In this document: one piece after another, positions 56,113 through 64,000 of the stretch
Numbering within the stretch: position 1 is the stretch's first letter
How the letters are laid out: each line of letters opens with the position of its first letter
Assembly: GCF_030815125.1 (NCBI RefSeq)
Contig: NZ_JAUSWH010000008.1
Location: forward strand, 124,001-188,000
Length of the DNA stretch: 64,000 nt
From: Allorhizobium paknamense
Lineage (GTDB): Bacteria; Pseudomonadota; Alphaproteobacteria; Rhizobiales; Rhizobiaceae
Direction of reading: 5' to 3'
Position numbers and translations under genes: made by a program
Notes under the pieces: generated by a model
The model's database searches: none
What the model was told of the DNA's origin: nothing
What the model saw: the letters and a program-made list of their open reading frames with translations, nothing else

Positions 56113-56159
56113 CGTTAGAGCGCTTTTCGATCTGATTGAATCAGATCGGCGCTCTAACG
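56113..56159. repeat. Palindromic intergenic element of a second type
   Basis: Outer arms CGTTAGAGCGC / GCGCTCTAACG (11 bp) and an inner GATCTGATT / AATCAGATC. It is unrelated to copies A and B. It lies between the permease and the Gfo/Idh gene, with TTTTATTTTT just beyond it on the plus strand. Confidence 0.75.
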
Positions 56160-56216
56160 TTTTATTTTTGAAGCACAATCTTATCGATCCTCGTTTCACT
56201 CCGGCCGGATTGTGCC

Positions 56217-57245
56217 CTAACGGGTCTTGCGCTTCTTCTGCCGATGAACGTCGACCACCACAGCCGCAACGATGATCACGCCTTTGACGATCTCCTGGTA
56301 ATAGGCGTCCACCCTGAGGAAGGTGAAGCCGGAGGTCATCACGCCAAGGATAATAGTGCCGATGACCGTGCCGGTAATGCGTCCGGCGCCACCTGTCAGC
56401 GACGTGCCGCCGATAACGGCTGCGGCAATCGCGTCCAGTTCATAGCCGACCCCCATGCCGGACTGAGCCGTCTGGGCGCGGGCTGCCGTCACGATACCGG
56501 CGAGACCTGCCAGCAGGCCTGCAATGGCATAGACCTTGACGAGATGCGCCTCGATATTGATGCCGGAGACCCTCGCGGCCTGCATATTGGCGCCGATGGC
56601 ATAGGTGAACTTGCCATAGCGGGTGTAACGCAAGGCAATGTGGAAGATGATGGCAACGGTCAGGAAAACCACGACAGGCCAGGCGCCCGAGCCGATAAAA
56701 TTGAAGCTGTCCGTCAAGCCGGAGATCGGTTGACCCTTGGTGTACCATTTTGCCAGACCGCGCGCGGAGACATACATGCCGAGCGTTGCAATGAAGGGCG
56801 GAATTTTGGTGCGCGCGATCAACTGGCCGTTGATAAAGCCCGCCAGCAGACCGACGGCAAGCCCCACCAGCATCGGCACGATGAAAGGCAGGTCGGTCAG
56901 CGAGGGGTAAAGCGCCCGTGTCCAGGTGGAGCTTTGGGCGAAACTGGCGGCGATCATGGCCGTCATACCCACCACGGAGCCCGATGAGAGGTCGATGCCG
57001 CCGGTGATGATGACTTGCGTAACGCCCACCGAGATGATGCCGATGACCGAGACTTGCAGGATCATGATGGTCAGGCGCTGCTGGTTCATCAGGAAGCTCT
57101 GGCCCACGAAGATCCAGCCCAATGCCTCGTAAAGCAGCGCAATGCCGATCAGCACCAGCAGAATGCTGGCTTCAGGCGGCATGCGGCGCTTGCGGTTTCT
57201 TTCCGTCCGCAGCGGGGTTGCTGATGTTGCAACATCGTTATTCAT
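56217..57245 (-). CDS. CUT2-type ABC sugar permease (RbsC/IatP-like)
   Basis: 342 residues from the ATG at 57245, after GGGAGGATTC. About ten spans; the family core [72 protein letters not shown] and [33 protein letters not shown] is clear. It forms the channel for the ATPase and binding protein encoded upstream. I infer myo-inositol from the IolR-type sites at 60077 and the binding protein. Confidence 0.9.
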   Translation of the reverse strand: MNNDVATSATPLRTERNRKRRMPPEASILLVLIGIALLYEALGWIFVGQSFLMNQQRLTIMILQVSVIGIISVGVTQVIITGGIDLSSGSVVGMTAMIAASFAQSSTWTRALYPSLTDLPFIVPMLVGLAVGLLAGFINGQLIARTKIPPFIATLGMYVSARGLAKWYTKGQPISGLTDSFNFIGSGAWPVVVFLTVAIIFHIALRYTRYGKFTYAIGANMQAARVSGINIEAHLVKVYAIAGLLAGLAGIVTAARAQTAQSGMGVGYELDAIAAAVIGGTSLTGGAGRITGTVIGTIILGVMTSGFTFLRVDAYYQEIVKGVIIVAAVVVDVHRQKKRKTR

Positions 57246-57289
57246 CGAATCCTCCCTGTCATTCCTGCCCTGATCCGCTTGGTGTTTCA

Positions 57290-58828
57290 TCACCGCGAGG
57301 CGAGGTCCATGACCTTGATTTGTGTGGCTTCCGCCCGATCGAGAAAGCCGGTGACGCGGCCCTCATGCATGACCATCACCCGGTCGCTCATGCCCAGTAC
57401 CTCCGGCATTTCGGAGGAGATCATCAGCACGGCGACGCCGTTTCGCGCCATCTCGCAGACCAGCCGGTGAATTTCTGCCTTTGCACCGACATCGATACCG
57501 CGCGTCGGCTCGTCGAGAATGAGAATGCGGGGATTGGTCAGCATCCAGCGACCGATCAGTACCTTCTGCTGATTGCCGCCGGAAAGGTTTTCGATCCGCT
57601 CGGACAGGTTGGGCGTCTTCACCCGCAGTTTACGCGCCATTTCCTCGCAATCGGCAGCAACCTGCGCTTCCTGCACAAAGCCGGATTTGACATATTTGTC
57701 ATGCAAGACAGCGATCTGCATGTTTTCCAGAATGTCGAGAATGAGCAGGCAGCCCGTATCCTTGCGGTCCTCTGTCAGGAAAGCCATGCGGTTGCGGATG
57801 GCTTTGCCGGGTGTGTCGATGACCACCGGTTTGCCATCGATCTCGATGGAGCCGGAGGTTGCGGGCGTGACGCCGAACAGGGTTTCCGCAACATTGGAGC
57901 GGCCAGACCCCACGAGACCGGCCAGTCCAAGAATTTCACCGGCGCGAAGGTCGAAGGATACATCGCGGAAAACGCCGTCCAGCGTGAGGTTTTTCACGGA
58001 GAGAACGACATCGCCGATGGGGACTTCTTCCTTCGGAAACATCTGGGTGATTTCGCGTCCGACCATCATGCGGATGATGTCGTCGCGGGTGACATCGGAG
58101 GAAGCATGGGTGCCGATATATTTGCCGTCGCGGAAGACGGAAAATTCATCGGCAATCTCGAACAACTCGTTCATCTTGTGGGTAATGTAGACGATGCCGA
58201 TGCCCTGGGCGCGGAGATCGCGAATAATGCGGAAGAGATGCTCGACTTCCCGCTCCGTCAGTGCGGAGGTGGGCTCGTCCATGATCAGGACATCGGATTC
58301 GTAAGAGACGGCCTTGGCGATTTCCACCATCTGGCGGTTCGCGACGGACAGTTCCCCAACGGTCATATCGGGGTCGAGGGAAATATTCAGCCGGTCGAAC
58401 AGGGCGCTGGTGCGCCGATACATCTCCGCATGGTCCACGAAGCCGAAACGGGTCAGCGGTTCGCGGCGAATCCAGATGTTTTCGGCAATGGTCATGTAGG
58501 ACATCAGGTTCAGTTCCTGATGGATCATGGCAATGCCGTTTTCCAGCGCATCGAGGGGGGATTTCAGCTGTATATCCATGCCCTTGAGCTGCACGGTGCC
58601 GCTATCGGGCTGATAGATGCCGGCGAGGATTTTCATCAGGGTGGACTTGCCAGCACCGTTTTCACCCATCAGGGCATGAACGGTGCCGCGCTTCAGGCGG
58701 AAGGTAACGTCATCAAGAGCAACAACACCCGGAAATTCCTTGCGGACCCCTTCCGCCGTCAGCAAAAATTCGCTGTTGGGAACAGCGCCGCTCTTGCGGA
58801 CAGCCGCCATCGTTGTCGGACTGACCAT
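57290..58828 (-). CDS. CUT2-type ABC transporter ATPase, two nucleotide-binding domains (RbsA/IatA-like)
   Basis: 512 residues. First domain: Walker [10 protein letters not shown], signature region [18 protein letters not shown], Walker [13 protein letters not shown]. Second domain: a degenerate Walker A ([18 protein letters not shown]), signature [17 protein letters not shown], Walker [15 protein letters not shown]. The second-site change is usual for RbsA-type proteins. Followed 44 bases later by the permease gene. Confidence 0.93.
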   Translation of the reverse strand: MVSPTTMAAVRKSGAVPNSEFLLTAEGVRKEFPGVVALDDVTFRLKRGTVHALMGENGAGKSTLMKILAGIYQPDSGTVQLKGMDIQLKSPLDALENGIAMIHQELNLMSYMTIAENIWIRREPLTRFGFVDHAEMYRRTSALFDRLNISLDPDMTVGELSVANRQMVEIAKAVSYESDVLIMDEPTSALTEREVEHLFRIIRDLRAQGIGIVYITHKMNELFEIADEFSVFRDGKYIGTHASSDVTRDDIIRMMVGREITQMFPKEEVPIGDVVLSVKNLTLDGVFRDVSFDLRAGEILGLAGLVGSGRSNVAETLFGVTPATSGSIEIDGKPVVIDTPGKAIRNRMAFLTEDRKDTGCLLILDILENMQIAVLHDKYVKSGFVQEAQVAADCEEMARKLRVKTPNLSERIENLSGGNQQKVLIGRWMLTNPRILILDEPTRGIDVGAKAEIHRLVCEMARNGVAVLMISSEMPEVLGMSDRVMVMHEGRVTGFLDRAEATQIKVMDLASR

Positions 58829-58884
58829 GTGTTCCTCCCGTTAGATAAGATCATCAGCCGGGACTCCACCTGTCCGGCTGTGTC

Positions 58885-58910
58885 ATGGAGGGACGTTTCA
58901 GCCCCTCCAT
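58885..58910 (-). terminator. Intra-operon hairpin after the CUT2 binding-protein gene
   Basis: Arms ATGGAGGG / CCCTCCAT with a ten-base loop in the 90-base gap between the binding-protein and ATPase genes. No T-tract; probably an attenuator or RNA-stabilising structure that favours the binding protein. Confidence 0.55.
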
Positions 58911-58918
58911 CTGCTCTC

Positions 58919-59848
58919 TTAGTTCTTGTTCTGGTACTTGCTCAGATTGGCAGGCGTGACCAGTTCGAACGGAATGTTGACATTGCGCTCGACCTTTTCG
59001 CCCTTGGCCAGCTTGACCGCTGCGTCCACTGCACCCTTGCCCTGGCCAACGGCGTTCTGGAAGACGGTGACATCGAGGTCGCCGGCCGACATGGAGGCCA
59101 GTGCATCCTGCGTGGCATCGACCCCGGCGACAACGACGGAATTCATCGGCTTGCCAGCGGCCTTGAGGGCCTGAATAGCGCCAATGGCCATTTCGTCATT
59201 ATTGGAAATCACGGCATCGAACTGAAGACCGGCGGAAAGCCAGTTGGTCACAAGGTCGGCGCCCTGGGTGCGCGACCAGTTCGCCGTCTGCTCTTCAACG
59301 ATTTTCAGGCCCGCGCAATCACCCTTGCCAGCCAGATCCTTCACAGCCTGGGTACGAACGCGAGCAGCCTGGTTCGACAGTTCGCCCATCATGATCACGG
59401 CATTGCCCTTGCCCTTCAGCAGGCGGCAAACTTCCTGGGTTTCAAGCGTTCCTGCCTGATGCTCGTCGGAGCCGACAAAAGCCTGCTTTTCTGGCAGCTG
59501 GTTGAGATTGGCAGGCTGACGGTTTACGAAAATCAGCGGCACACCTGCATCGGCGGCAATCTTCGACATGGCGGCCGTCGCATCGGTATCCACCGGGTTG
59601 ACGATGATGGCATCCACACCAGCGGCCACGAAATTCTGGATCTGGCTCTGCTGCTTGGCAACGTCGTTCTGCGCGTCTTCGATCTGCAGGGAAACGCCCT
59701 TCAGGGTCTTCGAATAATCCTGCATGCCGTTGCGCAGGACCGTCAGGAAATTATCGTCGAACAGCGCCATGGAGACGCCAATCGTTTCCGCATGCGCTAC
59801 GCCCGACAGCATGAGAGAAACGGCTGCGCCCAAAATAAGCTTTCTCAT
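58919..59848 (-). CDS. CUT2-type periplasmic sugar-binding protein, probably myo-inositol (IbpA-like)
   Basis: 309 residues from the ATG at 59848, after GAGGAGGATTC. Signal peptide MRKLILGAAVSLMLSGVAHA. Periplasmic-binding-protein fold type I: ETIGVSMALFDDNFLTVLRNGMQDYSKTLKG, AAGVDAIIVNPVDTDATAAMSKIAADAGVPLIFVNRQP and FDAVISNNDEMAIGAIQALKAAGK. The first block strongly recalls inositol- and rhizopine-binding proteins of rhizobia (IbpA, MocB). The operon is binding protein, ATPase, permease, then a Gfo/Idh dehydrogenase. Confidence 0.9.
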   Translation of the reverse strand: MRKLILGAAVSLMLSGVAHAETIGVSMALFDDNFLTVLRNGMQDYSKTLKGVSLQIEDAQNDVAKQQSQIQNFVAAGVDAIIVNPVDTDATAAMSKIAADAGVPLIFVNRQPANLNQLPEKQAFVGSDEHQAGTLETQEVCRLLKGKGNAVIMMGELSNQAARVRTQAVKDLAGKGDCAGLKIVEEQTANWSRTQGADLVTNWLSAGLQFDAVISNNDEMAIGAIQALKAAGKPMNSVVVAGVDATQDALASMSAGDLDVTVFQNAVGQGKGAVDAAVKLAKGEKVERNVNIPFELVTPANLSKYQNKN

Positions 59849-59980
59849 TGAATCCTCCTCGGCGGGTGTCCGGCGCACCCCCAGAAATGCTGGAACCGGC
59901 CGCTCCCCAGCCGGTGGCCACCCCCGCAACCCCGTGGACCTGAGTCGCGCGGAATAAAAGAACCGTATTGCTTCGGTGGC

Positions 59981-59994
59981 GGATAATTTATTCC
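59981..59994. promoter_or_regulatory. Weaker IolR-type site
   Basis: GGAT-AATTTA-TTCC matches GGAA-N6-TTCC except for one base. It lies 133 bases upstream of the binding-protein ATG, between that gene and the better site at 60077. Confidence 0.4.
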
Positions 59995-60076
59995 ATTTTC
60001 TGCTGCGGTCGTCAATGGGGATTCCCGAAATGCCAGAGGAAATGACCGCAAATTGATAGTTCTCAAGCAATGAAAT

Positions 60077-60090
60077 GGAATGTTCATTCC
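60077..60090. promoter_or_regulatory. IolR-type operator GGAA-N6-TTCC
   Basis: GGAA-TGTTCA-TTCC, extended by AAAT and ATTT on the two sides. It exactly matches the motif I recall for IolR, the RpiR-type inositol repressor of S. meliloti. It lies 229 bases upstream of the binding-protein gene. Confidence 0.6.
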
Positions 60091-60130
60091 ATTTCTGGCT
60101 TTCAGCTTTGAGAATGGGGGAATGAGGCTG

Positions 60131-60166
60131 AAAAAAAAAGAGCACCGCGCGGGGGTGCGCGGTGCT
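60131..60166 (-). terminator. Terminator of the DUF1003 gene
   Basis: On the minus strand a 10-bp GC-rich stem (AGCACCGCGC / GCGCGGTGCT in plus-strand terms) is followed by nine T's. It ends about 160 bases after the DUF1003 stop. Confidence 0.85.
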
Positions 60167-60326
60167 TAAAAAAATCCCGATCTGCTAGGGGAACAGCGTC
60201 GGGTTGGCCACAGGAACGTGACAGGAGAGCGTTAGCGCCTGAGGGGAGGCGGAAGGCTTTCCAATCCCTGTATAAAGGACACTAGCGGGATTCCATTACT
60301 GCAATATTAAAATTACCTAATAAAGA

Positions 60327-61058
60327 TTATTCTTTGCCGTATTTTTCCGCGGTTGCCCGTCTTTCAAGCAGATCGATTTGAATTTGCTGGAGTTCTGCCA
60401 GCCTTTCCCATTGCCGTGCCATCTGGTGATCGATCTTCTCGTGCAATTGGCGGATCTCCAGTTCGGCGCGCAGATTGACCATGTAATCGTTTTCCGCCCG
60501 CTGCCGGTCTTTTTCCTCCTGCCGCTTCTGGCTCATCATGATGATGGGAGCCTGAAGGGCTGCGACGCAGGACAGAACGAGATTGAGGAGGATAAAAGGG
60601 TAGGGATCGAAGGGCTGGGAAAAGAGGCCGATGGTGTTGATCACCATCCAGATGACGAGGATGGCGGTGAAGAGCAGAATAAAGCTCCAGGAGCCGCCGA
60701 AAGAGGCAACAGCGTCCGCGGCCTTGTCCCCGAAGGAAAGCCTGCGTTCTCCCTCCTGGCTTACCTGCTGAACGGTGGAGGCACCACTGCCAAGATCGGC
60801 GATGACCCGGCGGTCGAGGGCCGAAAGCTCGCCGCGTTCGTCTTCCAGCAGTTTTTCGACATGCCGGCGGCGCAGCGTGTTGAGGTCGTCCTCGCAGATA
60901 AAGCCGTTTTCCGGCAATTCGCCAAGATCCTCCTCCATCAATTGCAGGGTCGCCGGGCGCAGATGCTGCAGGGAATGAAGGCGCTTCAGCGGAAATTTTT
61001 TGTGGCACACACAACAGCTGTGGCTGTCGCTTGAGGGGGTGGTATGGCGGCCGCTCAC
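60327..61058 (-). CDS. DUF1003 membrane protein
   Basis: 243 residues. An N-terminal CCVCHKKFPLKRL suggests a small metal-binding knuckle. Two membrane spans (ILLFTAILVIWMVINTIGLF and FILLNLVLSCVAALQAPIIMM) and then MSQKRQEEKDRQRAENDYMVNLRAELEIRQLHEKIDHQ, a charged coiled-coil-like tail, are typical of DUF1003. The function is unknown. The gene stands alone between the rhamnose and inositol units, with its own terminator. Confidence 0.88.
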   Translation of the reverse strand: MSGRHTTPSSDSHSCCVCHKKFPLKRLHSLQHLRPATLQLMEEDLGELPENGFICEDDLNTLRRRHVEKLLEDERGELSALDRRVIADLGSGASTVQQVSQEGERRLSFGDKAADAVASFGGSWSFILLFTAILVIWMVINTIGLFSQPFDPYPFILLNLVLSCVAALQAPIIMMSQKRQEEKDRQRAENDYMVNLRAELEIRQLHEKIDHQMARQWERLAELQQIQIDLLERRATAEKYGKE

Positions 61059-61140
61059 GCAAGTCTCCCGGAAAAAACAAGAGACTTTTCCTTACCGGAT
61101 TTATCAGAAAAAGGCAGCGTTTTCCGGTTGCCGCGGAGGA

Positions 61141-61175
61141 ATGCTGCCAGCCGTTTCAGCAACAACTGGCAGCAT
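61141..61175 (-). terminator. Hairpin after rhaI
   Basis: A 10-bp perfect stem ATGCTGCCAG / CTGGCAGCAT with a 15-base loop, about 15 bases beyond the rhaI stop. No T-tract follows, so it may only stabilise the transcript end. Confidence 0.5.
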
Positions 61176-61189
61176 GAATGAAAATGTGA

Positions 61190-62482
61190 TCAGACGATGC
61201 CGCCGCTGCCACCCTTGACCTGCGGACGCTCACTGGCAACCTTTTGACGGTAGCCGCTGGCGCGATAGGCGGCAACGGGATCGATTGCACCGCCATTCAG
61301 CCGTCTGGCTTCGGCAAGGATCGGTTCGACATCGGTGCGATAGGCACGCTTGAGGGTTTCTGTTGCCATCAATGCGTCATTATCGGCCTGATAGCTGTCC
61401 AAGGCGCCGCGATCCACCAGAAGAGCCTGCGCATAGGCGCGGCGGATTTCGTTGGCGCTGGCCATCAGGCTTTCAATGGGATCGGTCACGTTGTGGCTCT
61501 GGTCGATCATATGGGCCGGGTGGAAGCCTTTTACGCCACGATGGTCTGCATCCACCAATTCGTTGAAGACGAGGAACAGGCGATAAGGATCGACGGAACC
61601 GGCGTCCAGGTCATCATCACCATACTTCGAATCGTTGAAATGGAAGCCGCCGAGCTTTCCAAACTGGATGAGCCGGGCCACGATCATTTCGATATTGGTG
61701 TTCGGGGCGTGATGGCCGAGGTCCACCAGGCAGTAGGCCTTCTCGCCCAGGGTCTGGGCGATGAGGTAATTGGTGCCCCAATCCTGTACGACGGTGGAAT
61801 AGAAGGCCGGTTCATACATCTTGTGTTCGGAAAACAGCCGCCAATCCTCCGGCAGCGCCTTGTAGATATCGCGCATGGCATCGAGATAGCGTTCAAAGGC
61901 CCGGGTGAAATTGCTTTGGCCCGGAAAGTTGGAACCATCGCCGATCCAGACCGTCAGCGCCTTCGAGCCGATGGCGTTGCCGATCTCGATACATTCCAGA
62001 TTATGCTCGACCGCCTGACGGCGCGTACCGGCATCGACATGCGAGAGCGAGCCATATTTATAGGAATGCGCCTGATCCGGCGCATCGGAAAATGTGTTGG
62101 AATTCATCGCATCGAAGCCAAGGCCCAGCGCCGCGCCCTTGGCCTTCAGCTCTTTCGGATCCGCCTTGTCCCACGGGATATGCAGCGACACCGTCGGAGT
62201 GGCGCGGGTTAATTGCTGGATCACGCTGCAATCTTCCAGCTTGTCGAAAATGTTGCGCGGCTCGCCGAGGCCCGGAAACCGCGCAAAGCGCGTACCGCCG
62301 GTGCCCACACCCCAGGAGGGGACGGCCACGAAAAACTCGGAGACCTTTCGGGTTATCCTATCGATATCAACGGATTGGCGCGAAAGCTTTGCGCCCAGCG
62401 CCTCGTAATCGCTTTTGAGCGCGGCTGCGCGCTTTTCATTGTCGGCGGCAATCACATCGCCGGAAATCAGAAGATCGGTCAT
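61190..62482 (-). CDS. rhaI: L-rhamnose isomerase RhaI
   Basis: 430 residues of the xylose-isomerase-like TIM barrel, of the rhizobial/Pseudomonas type rather than E. coli RhaA. FFVAVPSWGVGTGGTRFARFPGLGEPRNIFDKLEDC, IGSKALTVWIGDGSNFPGQ, LFSEHKMYEPAFYSTVVQDWGT, CLVDLGHHAPNTNIE and GGFHFNDSKYGDDDLDAGSVDPY contain the metal and substrate residues. It converts L-rhamnose to L-rhamnulose. GGAGG stands five bases before the ATG; rhaD lies upstream on the same strand. Confidence 0.95.
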   Translation of the reverse strand: MTDLLISGDVIAADNEKRAAALKSDYEALGAKLSRQSVDIDRITRKVSEFFVAVPSWGVGTGGTRFARFPGLGEPRNIFDKLEDCSVIQQLTRATPTVSLHIPWDKADPKELKAKGAALGLGFDAMNSNTFSDAPDQAHSYKYGSLSHVDAGTRRQAVEHNLECIEIGNAIGSKALTVWIGDGSNFPGQSNFTRAFERYLDAMRDIYKALPEDWRLFSEHKMYEPAFYSTVVQDWGTNYLIAQTLGEKAYCLVDLGHHAPNTNIEMIVARLIQFGKLGGFHFNDSKYGDDDLDAGSVDPYRLFLVFNELVDADHRGVKGFHPAHMIDQSHNVTDPIESLMASANEIRRAYAQALLVDRGALDSYQADNDALMATETLKRAYRTDVEPILAEARRLNGGAIDPVAAYRASGYRQKVASERPQVKGGSGGIV

Positions 62483-62504
62483 TGGCTCCTCCCAAACAGA
62501 TGAT

Positions 62505-62532
62505 CCCTCTCCCGGTTGGTTCCGGGAGAGGG
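62505..62532 (-). other. Intercistronic hairpin between rhaD and rhaI
   Basis: An 11-bp perfect stem CCCTCTCCCGG / CCGGGAGAGGG around TTGGTT, in the 60-base gap. No T-tract. It probably protects one end of the mRNA or tunes translation of rhaI. Confidence 0.6.
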
Positions 62533-62542
62533 GAGGGCTGAT

Positions 62543-64000
62543 TTATCGCGTAAAGCTCTGGGCGTTCCCGGCATCGACATTGATGATGTTGCCGGTGGAT
62601 TTGGCCGAGGCGTCCGACGCGAGGAAGTAGATGGCTTCGGCAATATCCTCCGGCAGCACATTCAGCTTCAGCATCGAGCGCTTGCGGTAATGTTCCTCCA
62701 ACTCGTCCACCTCGATCTTCGAGGAGGCTGCGCGCTGTTCACGCCACTCCCCATTCCAGATTTTCGAGCCGCGCAGCACGGCATCGGGATTGACGGTGTT
62801 GACGCGGATGCCCGCTTCCGCACCCTCCAGAGCAAGGCAACGCGCCAGATGAATTTCCGCCGCCTTGGCCGTGCAATAGGCGGACGCATTGGGAGACGAG
62901 GCAAGACCATTCTTGGAGGCGACAAAGACGATGTTGCCGCCGATGTTCTGACGGCGGAACAGCCGGAAGGCCTCGCGCGATACCAGGAAATAACCGGTGG
63001 CCAGAATGTTGATATTCTTGTCCCACATGGCAAGCGTCGTTTCTTCCACCGGGGCGGAGGACGCAATTCCGGCATTGGAAACGAGGATGTCCACCCCCCC
63101 GAATTCGATGGCAGCCTCGGCAAAAGCGGACAGGACGGCGTCTTCCTTCGTCACATCCAGAACGACGCTGCGCACGGCATCGCTGCTGAAACGTTTTGCA
63201 AAGTCCTGCTCGGTTGCAGCCAGCGCATTTTGATCGATATCTGCCAGAACCACGCATGCCCCTTCAGAGGCAAGACGCTCTGCCGTAGCCCGGCCTATGC
63301 CCCCGGCACCGCCGGTAATGAAGGCAACGCGTCCAGCCAGGCTTTTCGGCTTTGGCATGCGCTGCAACTTCGCTTCTTCCAGTAGCCAGTATTCGATGTC
63401 AAAGGCTTCCTGCTCGGGCAGGCCCTGATATTCGGACACCGTGGACGCGCCGCGCATCACATTGATGGCGTTGACGTAAAACTCACCGGCAATACGCGCC
63501 GTTGCCTTGTCCTTGGCAAAGGACAGCATGCCAATGCCGGGGATCAGGAAGATCACCGGGTTGGGATCACGCATTTTCGGCGAGTTGTCGTGGCGGCAGG
63601 TGTTGTAATAGCGGCTGTAATCGGCGCGGTAATCCTCGAGTGCTTTGTCCAGGCCGGCAATCACCGCCTCTACATCCGGCTTTGCCGGATCGAATTCCAC
63701 GATCAGCGGCCGAATTTTGGTGCGCAGGAAGTGATCGGGGCAGGAGGTGCCAAGCGCCCCGAGCGGCTTGAGGTCCTTGGAGTTGACGAATTCCAGCACC
63801 GCATCCTGATCATCGAAATGACCAAGCTTGCGCTCCGCGTTGCCGATCCGGCCACGGATTTCCGGCATCAGCCTGGCGGCGATTGCGCGGCGTTCTGCCT
63901 GAGGCAGGCTTTGGGTTACGGCGCCACCGAAGATGGTCTTGCCTTCCGTTTCTCCGGCAAACCAGAGGATGGCCTTGTTGATGATGTCGAGCGTGAGTTC
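62543..64000 (-). CDS. rhaD: Bifunctional L-rhamnulose-1-phosphate aldolase / L-lactaldehyde dehydrogenase, start beyond window
   Basis: The frame stays open to the window edge (it reads TLDIINKAILWFAGETEGKT past the internal Met at 63868), so only the last 485 residues are seen. The visible N-terminal part is the class II aldolase end; from near residue 220 a short-chain dehydrogenase follows with VAFITGGAGGIGRATAERL, DILVSNAGIASS and the catalytic YCTAK of SPNASAYCTAKAAEIHLARCLALEG. Aldolase cleavage gives dihydroxyacetone phosphate and L-lactaldehyde, which the second domain oxidises. The family is about 700 residues long. Upstream of rhaI in one operon. Confidence 0.93.
   Translation of the reverse strand, partial: ELTLDIINKAILWFAGETEGKTIFGGAVTQSLPQAERRAIAARLMPEIRGRIGNAERKLGHFDDQDAVLEFVNSKDLKPLGALGTSCPDHFLRTKIRPLIVEFDPAKPDVEAVIAGLDKALEDYRADYSRYYNTCRHDNSPKMRDPNPVIFLIPGIGMLSFAKDKATARIAGEFYVNAINVMRGASTVSEYQGLPEQEAFDIEYWLLEEAKLQRMPKPKSLAGRVAFITGGAGGIGRATAERLASEGACVVLADIDQNALAATEQDFAKRFSSDAVRSVVLDVTKEDAVLSAFAEAAIEFGGVDILVSNAGIASSAPVEETTLAMWDKNINILATGYFLVSREAFRLFRRQNIGGNIVFVASKNGLASSPNASAYCTAKAAEIHLARCLALEGAEAGIRVNTVNPDAVLRGSKIWNGEWREQRAASSKIEVDELEEHYRKRSMLKLNVLPEDIAEAIYFLASDASAKSTGNIINVDAGNAQSFTR

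Larger units (their letters stand above)
59849..60326. other. Control region of the CUT2 operon and terminator of the DUF1003 gene
   Basis: 478 bases. From left to right: AT-rich promoter sequence with two IolR-type motifs (59981 and 60077), the terminator of the DUF1003 gene (60131-60166), and about 150 bases with no recognisable feature. Confidence 0.6.

Noticed and set aside
57122-59851. A 909-residue open frame on the plus strand
   Set aside because: It lies antisense to the CUT2 permease, ATPase and binding-protein genes, whose proteins have full family motifs; the antisense translation is His/Gly/Asp rich without any domain.

Overview
The window looks like a chromosomal segment from an alphaproteobacterium of the Rhizobiaceae (Agrobacterium / Allorhizobium / Rhizobium group). 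The reasons are high-GC coding sequence, a BA14K-family protein, a fused SecDF, a DctBD/DctA module with a sigma-54 promoter and a DctD palindrome, an RTX-type GH16 glycanase of the ExsH kind, rhizobial RhaI and a bifunctional RhaD, and intergenic palindromic mosaic repeats. I see no insertion sequence, prophage, CRISPR array or rRNA. The only RNA gene I can support is a tRNA-Ser(UGA).

Layout. 1-6.0 kb: 5'-truncated acyl-CoA dehydrogenase, tRNA-Ser, a YoaK-like membrane protein, a small membrane protein and secDF. 6.2-13.3 kb: an OmpR/EnvZ-type two-component system running into a cyoABCD-SURF1 operon (bo3-type quinol oxidase) on the other strand. 13.6-16.7 kb: an ECF sigma / anti-sigma pair, a Bax-inhibitor-1 protein, a BA14K protein and pseudoazurin. 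17-23.4 kb: secreted RTX/GH16 glycanase, then divergent dctA and dctBD. 23.4-30.6 kb: a TetR regulator divergent from an uncharacterised carbohydrate ABC operon with two tandem Gfo/Idh/MocA oxidoreductases. 30.6-31.3 kb: a strong hairpin, a palindromic repeat and two tiny genes with strong ribosome binding sites. 31.3-34.9 kb: rutABCDF (pyrimidine ring nitrogen release) behind a sigma-54-type promoter.

35.2-52.6 kb is the largest accessory block, an amino-sugar utilisation island. It has gntR-nagA-ROK kinase on one strand. Divergent from these are a Gfo/Idh enzyme and a four-gene ABC importer. They meet a convergent M81/NTF2-like pair, which is itself divergent from an rpiR-GH20-M81-MFS-cutC operon. 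The GH20 has no signal peptide, so I infer import of intact GlcNAc-containing oligomers, cleavage in the cytoplasm, phosphorylation by the ROK kinase and deacetylation by NagA. The two M81-family proteins, the NTF2-like protein, CutC and the Gfo/Idh enzyme have no assigned step. This is the best candidate here for an undescribed system.

52.9-54.8 kb: orphan cheW, a hotdog thioesterase and a TetR regulator, separated by a cluster of four hairpins. 54.9-59.9 kb: a Gfo/Idh dehydrogenase and a CUT2-type ABC transporter that is probably for myo-inositol, because GGAA-N6-TTCC (IolR-type) motifs lie upstream. 60.3-64 kb: a DUF1003 membrane protein, then rhaI and a truncated rhaD of the L-rhamnose pathway. 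Start sites were moved from the longest frame where a clear ribosome binding site or signal peptide argued for it.
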